64,000 bases of DNA from Rhodocollybia butyracea (lineage: Eukaryota; Basidiomycota; Agaricomycetes; Agaricales; Omphalotaceae). This document shows, piece after piece, positions 58,301-64,000 of this stretch. The translations under genes and the position numbers were made by a program. Every line of letters begins with the position of its first letter. Positions within the stretch are counted from its first letter, which is position 1. The stretch covers positions 1-64,000 of the forward strand of contig JADNRY010000143.1 in the NCBI GenBank assembly GCA_015501585.1, given 5' to 3'. Below the pieces are notes generated by a model. The model was not told the DNA's origin. It did no database searches and worked only from the letters and a program-made list of their open reading frames with translations.

Positions 58301-60558
58301 TGAATTATATAGAATTCGATGGATCTACGAACGGTACAAAAGAACTTCCCAACATAGAACAAAATGACACCGCTGCTTGCCTTCTCGCACTCCAGGAGCA
58401 CGCAAATCCAGATACTCCCGATCACCTTCTCCAACCTCTCTTCCCAACAAGTGGTTCTGCGGGGTCACCGTCACCAGGTATCTGGAATTTTCTGCCGCGG
58501 TGCTTTCTGCGCCGGAGACGCTGGATGGGTTAGGATGACGGGCAGCAAAGGTGGGTCTCGAAGATGAATCAGATTCCTTTTGCACTGAATAGGGCCGCTA
58601 GCGGTGCAGGCAAGATTTGGCATCTCCAACTTGAAGCTTATTTCAAACGAGGGAGTACACAGTGACCATAAACCTTGACGAGAGCATGGTGCGATGACCC
58701 CAATGAGACTAAAAATCTAAATCTAGATATCATCTAGGTGGCAGAGTCCTCCTCACACGCCTGAAGAGATCGGATTGGCGTTCCATGTCACCCGCACCGT
58801 CCATAAAGCCTTCAGTCCACAACCTGGATCTCTCGACAACGTCTCCCTCTAAATACATACGCCCTAGGCATACCTCTACGGAACTCGATGTTCGGTCACA
58901 ACTTGATCTTTGAAGGGATTTTTTCGTTGCAATTTTCCAGGGACTGGCACAGCAACAGCGGGTGAGATGAAAACGGGCGCGAGTTTGATTAAAGTGGTTC
59001 TGAAGGGATGAGTTATATATAAGGCATAAACTGCTTTAGTTTCCCTTGCTGTTTTGCTGTTCGTTACGCGTTACTACATTGCGGTATTGGATACAATTTC
59101 CGAATCCACCGAACTGCACCAATGCTAGTAGTCCCTTTCGCGCCGTACGGATTGCCCTATTCGCAGTACTCAGCTCCAGCCAATGTCGACGAGCAGGGGA
59201 GGTAACGACAACCTGTCAATTACATTCCCTAGATCGGAGTTACAATTTAGATTTCCGCGTTCATGTCGTGAGCTTCTTTCGAACTGCAGCGATGAAGAGA
59301 AATGGCAGACTATATTAGTGCTGATCTAGTATGGACATGGGTGACGGTCATCGGACTACATTCATAAGTGTTTGACTGCCTTTTCAAAACAAAACTCTAG
59401 CCGGCACAGTTTTGGCTTAAAGGAGAATACGTTAGAGATTGCAGAGATAATGGCGGTGACAGTAACCCTTACCAACTCTTCAGTGGAGGAGAGGTCGGAG
59501 AAAACCAGCCTTCGTGTTTAAACTTGGAGTAACAATGGGTACTGTAGAATTCGGTTCTACGCCGCACCCAACATTGATGTCAACGGGCATCCTAGTGAAT
59601 TCGACGATATTGGAGGGGTTTCGTAGTTTTTGGGTCACAGCACAATTTCGAGGCGCATATGAAAGAGCGCTTTTTTCGTATGATGCTCAGTGAGGATCGA
59701 TTCTAGAAACGAGTCGGGATTCGAGGATTAATCAAATCATAAACAACGCACATGGAAACACGCCAATATTTCCTCTCCTCCCCACTCATAGAACTTGCAT
59801 ACCTTCTATTTCGTCTCGTTGAGTTTTGAAGCAGCGTACGTTGCCGAGGTTGCAGAATTCCGAGTCTATGTTGTTCGTATATAGCTAAGATTCGGAAGAG
59901 TGGGTCCAAGCTCACGGGGCAAGTCGAGAGAAATCAGAAGACGTACCAATGACCATGTGCTTGACCAGCGTCCACTTAATCCGGGGTCTCATCCAAGCAG
60001 GCCATTTGCAAAGGCATGGAACTTGGCGCACGCTTGCCTGAGTCGTACCAATCAAATTTGAGGGAAGCGGGATTACTAGAGAGCGAAAGGTAAGCGAGCT
60101 TCATCGAACGCTCAGCGTGGCGTTCAACCCCGATTCTTTCGGCAAATTGAACCACCTGATGGAAATGGGCTTATGGTTTATGTCCGTGGAGACTGGGGTT
60201 TTTTCAAGTTTTTCAAGTTTGAAAAAGAGAGAAAAAAGAGAGAAAAGAGAGAGATATACCTCTAGTATTAATCTACAAGGATCCAAGAAATTTTAGCTTA
60301 GAATTGCCCTGACAGCTCAATTTTTGAAAAAGCGTTGAAAATCGTGTTTGGCGGGCGCAAGCTGATTTCAAGTTTATGCCATGTGAAGCACCTGCCCCAT
60401 TAGGGCTGCTCAATTCTTGCATCGTTTCATTTCGCCCGCCTCACATCATCTCACAACGACTAAGATTTGACCAAGATAGTGGCGTCTGATGCCGGTCCGA
60501 TGCATCGGCTGTGTACTCTGTACCGTAGCCATTGAAATAAATATTGTTTCCCCTCTTA

Positions 60559-62131
60559 ATGACTATCGCAGAGCTCCAGAAAGAGCTCTCAGATGTAGCC
60601 TCACTTATTCTCTTTGCTTCTTCAACTTTACAGGAAGATTCGGGGACCGCCAAGGTGAACAACAAAGAAGAAGAGTTGGGTGATCTACTGGAGGAAGATA
60701 CTCGTTTCGAGTGGGATGGAGAGGAGGAAACTTGGGAAGAGGATCTGGAATTGGATGAATATGGTGCTGCAGGTCTTCTGGAGCTTCTGGGCCTGAGCTA
60801 TATGGACCTAGCAAGCAGTCTAACTGGAGATGGTAGTCGTGGTCCTTACAATCAGTTTCCCAAACCTTCGGATTTCTTTCAGTGTTGTTTACTTGCTCCA
60901 GACCGTATATTTCGTTTGGTATTCAGGTATGTCATGATATTCTTTATATGGCTCGATGATTTTTCATTTCTGTGTCTGTTCAGAATGGGAAAACATATGT
61001 TTGATCTACTTCACCACAAAATCAGTTCCAACTCTATCTTTCAATCAACTGGACAAAAACCACAGCGGCCAGTCAAGTATCAGCTCGGAACATTCCTCAT
61101 ACGCTATGGGATGCTTGGCTTAGATAGTCTGGACACTGCCCTCAAGCTTAATATTGGTCACGGCACTGTCTTTTTATACTGTCATCGTGTAACAAGGGCC
61201 ATACGGGAACTGAAGTCCAGCTACATTGGGTTTCCTTGCTTTGAAGACTTGCAAGAAACAAGTAGGATAATTGAAGAGCAGATAGGCTTTCCTCAATGCT
61301 GTGGGAGTGGTGATGGATCGCTGATTCGGTTTGACGAAAAGCCTTTGGAAAACGGGACACAATACATGGGCCGGAAGCATTTTTTTGGGGTACGTTGGCT
61401 AATTTCCTGTCCATCGTTGTTGCTCTAATGTATGTACTCCTTTAGGCTGCCGTTCAAGCCACTGTTGACCACCGCACAAGGATTACATCGTACGAAATTG
61501 GATGGCCTGCAGCTGTGACCGATTCAAGGATCTGGAAGCAATCACACTTCTGGAAACATCGTGCAACTTATCTTCCTGATGGCTATTATGTTTTGGTTGA
61601 TAAAGGTGTGTGTTTACAATGAAAATGTGATAATGTTCTCTCATTCTTTGAATCACAGGATACCCTTCCTCTCCATACACTGTCCGACCTTTCAGTGAGC
61701 CTGAACTTGCAAAAGCTACGCCGCGTGACTGTAAACGGATGCGCGACTTCAACTACAAGCTATTGTCTGTTCGTATCAGTGTAGAGCATGTATTTGGGCA
61801 GCTAAAGGGTCGCTTTCCTTCACTCCGCTGTATGGGACCACATGAAGATGTCAATTGCATCTACCGTGTCATTGAAGCTCTTATGATATTGCATAACATG
61901 TGTATCTTTCACGGCGATCATCCAGAGAGCATCTGGCAGATTATCCTTCAGGATGATAACTTATTTCACGATGGTGATGGATACGAAACAGCGGTCATCG
62001 ATGGGCTTCCAAATAACCCAGACAGAGAAACAGATGCCTCGCTTCGTGAAGCTGGTTACCGTATGCGAATCGAAATCCTAGACCAAGTGTTTCCCGCTCA
62101 TTTGTATAACCACATGATTAGAAATTACTAA
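60559..62131 (+). CDS. Harbinger 2 transposase (DDE_Tnp_4-like)
   Basis: Exons 60559-60926, 60984-61389, 61446-61605 and 61659-62131 join to 468 aa. An acidic N-terminal region (EEELGDLLEEDTRFEWDGEE) precedes a helix-turn-helix-like part (VKYQLGTFLIRYGMLGLDSL). The nuclease then has Asp in CCGSGDGSLIRFDEKP, Asp in YYVLVDKGYPSSPYTVRPF, and Glu in VRISVEHVFGQLKGRFPSL, followed by the usual ALMILHNMCI helix. All splice sites are GT-AG and all catalytic residues are present. The first in-frame ATG (60559) is taken as start. Confidence 0.92.
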
Positions 62132-62139
62132 AACTAAGG

Positions 62140-63253
62140 CTAATTTTTCTTAACGATAGTAGAGAAAATAAAGCTCTGAAGTTCAGTCCGCATTTCATCT
62201 GTAATGAAGGGATCCGTCAACAGCTCCCTTGCACGATTCACCTGCTCCTTCTCCTCAAGCAATTTAAGTCTCCGCTCCTCCAGTTGATGCTTCTTCTCGT
62301 CAAGCCCTACTTTATTGTTCAAGTAAGATGTGATCGAAGTTGTTGTTTCTTGGAATTGGTCGCGCACACGGGATGCACGAGAGGTGCTGGCAGGCTTAGC
62401 TGTGGGTGTGTTAACTTTGTTGGCAGGTGTTTTGGGTGCTGCAACCTTCTCCAACTTGGGCGATACTATGTTATCGTCATCCGAATCATCCATGGTTGTC
62501 AAATCCAGCATACTTTCAGAGCAAGAAACATTTCCAGCACGGAAAGCTTCAGGCTTGAGTGGAGAGATGTCTGATGCGGAACTAATGTTCAGCGTGCGCT
62601 CAGTCTTGGGATTACTATCGAGACTGTAATAAAATGTGAGCACTATGCACAAGAAAGGAAATGATTGACATACCGATCTGCAAATAGCAGCCTTTATCCA
62701 TCCATTTCTTCATCTTCTCGAAAGTCAAAGAACCAATTTCCTCTCCCAAGTCCTTTGCACGGGCCATCTTCCGTTTGAAACCCTCCTTTTCATCTTTGTC
62801 AGCATCGCCTCCGCCCCCAGTAATCTTGTGAATTGCACGGATGGCCCTGTAGAGCTTCACAGAGCGACCATAAAAGCTTTCGCAGGCTGCCAAATCGCGG
62901 GTTTTGACCTCTGCGGCAGCCTAATAAACAGAAATGAATCAGAATACAATGTACATTGAATTGCAAGCACGTACATCTTTAAAAACTCTCTTTGGATGGA
63001 CTTGAAGGGTCTCCCACGTACTGTCTCTGTCTGGGCCAAGAATAAATTTGAATAGCATTGCGGCTTCTGTGTCAGACCAGTGCCCTTTTCCTGGTTCCTT
63101 TTTGATCTCCTTTTTGGGCTTTTTTGGTTTTGTGGCATTGGGAGAGGGACTCGGAGAAGCTGATTGCTTGCCTACAGTCTGTGTAGGCTGCTGAGTCTCT
63201 GTTAGAGGTTGACGTTGAGGCGATTTTGACAACCTCTTGTCTTGATCTTCCAA
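62140..63253 (-). CDS. Myb/SANT-like DNA-binding protein of Harbinger 2
   Basis: Exons 62975-63253, 62674-62920 and 62140-62642 join to 342 aa. A Pro/Ser/Lys-rich N-terminus (NATKPKKPKKEIKKEPG) leads into the Myb/SANT-like domain (GHWSDTEAAMLFKFILGPD, STWETLQVHPKRVFKDAAAE, LAACESFYGRSVKLYRAIRA). A Ser/Asp-rich linker and a C-terminal coiled coil (EKKHQLEERRLKLLEEKEQV) follow, the last likely for dimerisation or transposase contact. The second intron (62643-62673) would be only 31 nt, very short. It is chosen because it alone keeps the frame. Its stop lies 8 bp from the transposase stop. Confidence 0.82.
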
Positions 63254-63745
63254 TGTCTTCGCTGCATCTAAAAGTGCTTGGACAGGGTCCTTAATAATTT
63301 TCTAGTTAGTAAAATTACTTCCAGGCATATAAGTAGTGTCCTACCATGCAAAATACAACTTTCAAGGTATAGGATACCACGGAAATATGGGGAAAAAACA
63401 GGTTTATTCAGAATCTACTAGCACTACACTGTACGGCCGATCATCGGAAACTAATATCTTGGCGTTGCAAAATGATGTGAGGCGGGCGAAATGAAACAAT
63501 GCAAGAATTGAGCAGCCCTATTGGACTTAAGCCCGGCTCGCTATTTGTGGTGGTGGCAAATAGCGATAGCAAATAGTGCTGTATTAGTAATTTCCCATTA
63601 AGGAATGATATTCACACCACGTGAATGCTATTTCCGCTGCTGTTCTATTGTTCGCGTTCACAAACAACAACAATGTTCATCCGCCACTTATCTTGCCTTT
63701 GCTCTACTTTATATTCATCGAATACACATATCTTCGCTTCTCACA

Positions 63746-64000
63746 ATGCCTGACTCAACTTCAAACTTTTCTTCCAATGCAGACACTCAATTTGTGTTCT
63801 ACCAACCTCCCAACACATCCAGCTCTAATACCGAAGGTAGCGGTACCAGGAATGAGCCTCAGCGCAAGCCGGGACGACCAAAACGCTCAGAATCTGTACT
63901 GCAATATGTACCACATGAAGAGGCAGGCCCGAAACATCCTGTTGGGCAACCTCGAGGTTCAGGTCATAGACAGCAGGTAGAGAGGGATCTAGCAAGGCAG
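63746..64000 (+). CDS. AT-hook protein, N-terminal part (runs off the window)
   Basis: The frame starting MPDSTSNFSSNADTQFVF is open from 63746 to the last base (85 codons). It contains a clear AT-hook core (RKPGRPKRSE, about residues 49-58), which binds the minor groove of AT-rich DNA. N-terminal AT-hooks are common in transposases and chromatin proteins; the family cannot be decided here. A longer frame in another phase (63621-63980) lacks motifs and is taken as its shadow. Upstream, 63523-63620 has GCTATTTG/CAAATAG inverted pieces that could be an element end. Confidence 0.5.
   Translation, partial: MPDSTSNFSSNADTQFVFYQPPNTSSSNTEGSGTRNEPQRKPGRPKRSESVLQYVPHEEAGPKHPVGQPRGSGHRQQVERDLARQ

Larger units (their letters stand above)
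53690..60080. repeat. Direct segmental duplication, copy 2
   Basis: Counterpart of 46140-52200 in the same orientation, more diverged in its right half. It contains the broken membrane-protein paralogue and only short unsupported open frames up to the Harbinger 2 element. Confidence 0.75.
60402..63519. mobile_element. PIF/Harbinger DNA transposon 2, apparently autonomous
   Basis: The 3,118-bp element has inverted ends beginning AGGGCTGCTCAATTCTTGCA and running through TTTCATTTCGCCCGCCTCAC (about 48 bp, one mismatch). It is flanked by a 3-bp direct repeat ATT (60399-60401 and 63520-63522). It encodes a DDE transposase (60559-62131, plus) and a Myb/SANT-like protein (62140-63253, minus). The gene layout is the mirror image of Harbinger 1. 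The TIRs and proteins differ clearly, so it is another family. Confidence 0.93.

Overview
The window looks like a basidiomycete (Agaricomycete, mushroom-forming) chromosome region. The evidence is dense 45-65 nt spliceosomal introns with micro-exons, an F-box-like gene of the agaric type, a DUF6534-type membrane protein, a fungal phenylalanine ammonia-lyase, a kexin-type C-terminal tail, basidiomycete multi-span membrane proteins, and a transposon set common in mushrooms (Ngaro-type tyrosine-recombinase retrotransposon, PIF/Harbinger, hAT-like, CACTA-like, LINE). Gene models were spliced by hand from the sequence; no database search was possible, so family names rest on motif recognition.

Layout. 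0-10 kb holds a CACTA-like non-autonomous element with 270-bp inverted arms, a decayed F-box-like gene, and two LINE copies in opposite orientation. 9.7-19.5 kb is the most ordinary genic part: a 17-exon DUF6534-type gene (minus), a 12-exon phenylalanine ammonia-lyase gene (minus), the C-terminal part of a kexin-like membrane protein (minus) and a tRNA-Glu(CTC) (plus). 19.5-30.3 kb is a 2.3-kb tandem duplication carrying a membrane-protein gene. Its second copy is split by about 6.8 kb that includes a full Ngaro-type retrotransposon with split direct repeats (A1-ORFs-B1-A2-B2), and by smaller insertions. 30.3-42.7 kb is nested decay: a hAT-like element with a perfect palindrome, a DUF6532-like pseudogene, and a minus-strand gene resembling the mushroom TET/JBP-like dioxygenases. 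That gene has an apparently intact 3.1-kb PIF/Harbinger element inside one of its 47-nt introns and a 1-kb hAT-like element near its 5' part.

42.7-60.4 kb is mostly a direct duplication of a 6-kb segment (about 46.1-52.2 and 53.7-60.1 kb). Copy 1 carries an apparently intact 8-exon, 346-aa membrane-protein gene; copy 2 carries its frameshifted paralogue. 60.4-63.5 kb is a second, different PIF/Harbinger element, again with a transposase gene and a convergent Myb/SANT-like gene. At the right edge an AT-hook protein begins and runs off the window.

How the parts work together. Host genes are few: ammonia-lyase, membrane proteins, tRNA. Each transposon carries a recognisable self-contained toolkit: DDE transposase plus DNA-binding partner in the Harbingers, gag + RT/RNase H + tyrosine recombinase in the Ngaro element. 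The most notable observations are the two complete Harbinger elements of different families, one hidden in a 47-nt intron; the 8-nt micro-exon carrying the ammonia-lyase cofactor triad; and the layered history that the tandem duplications let one read.
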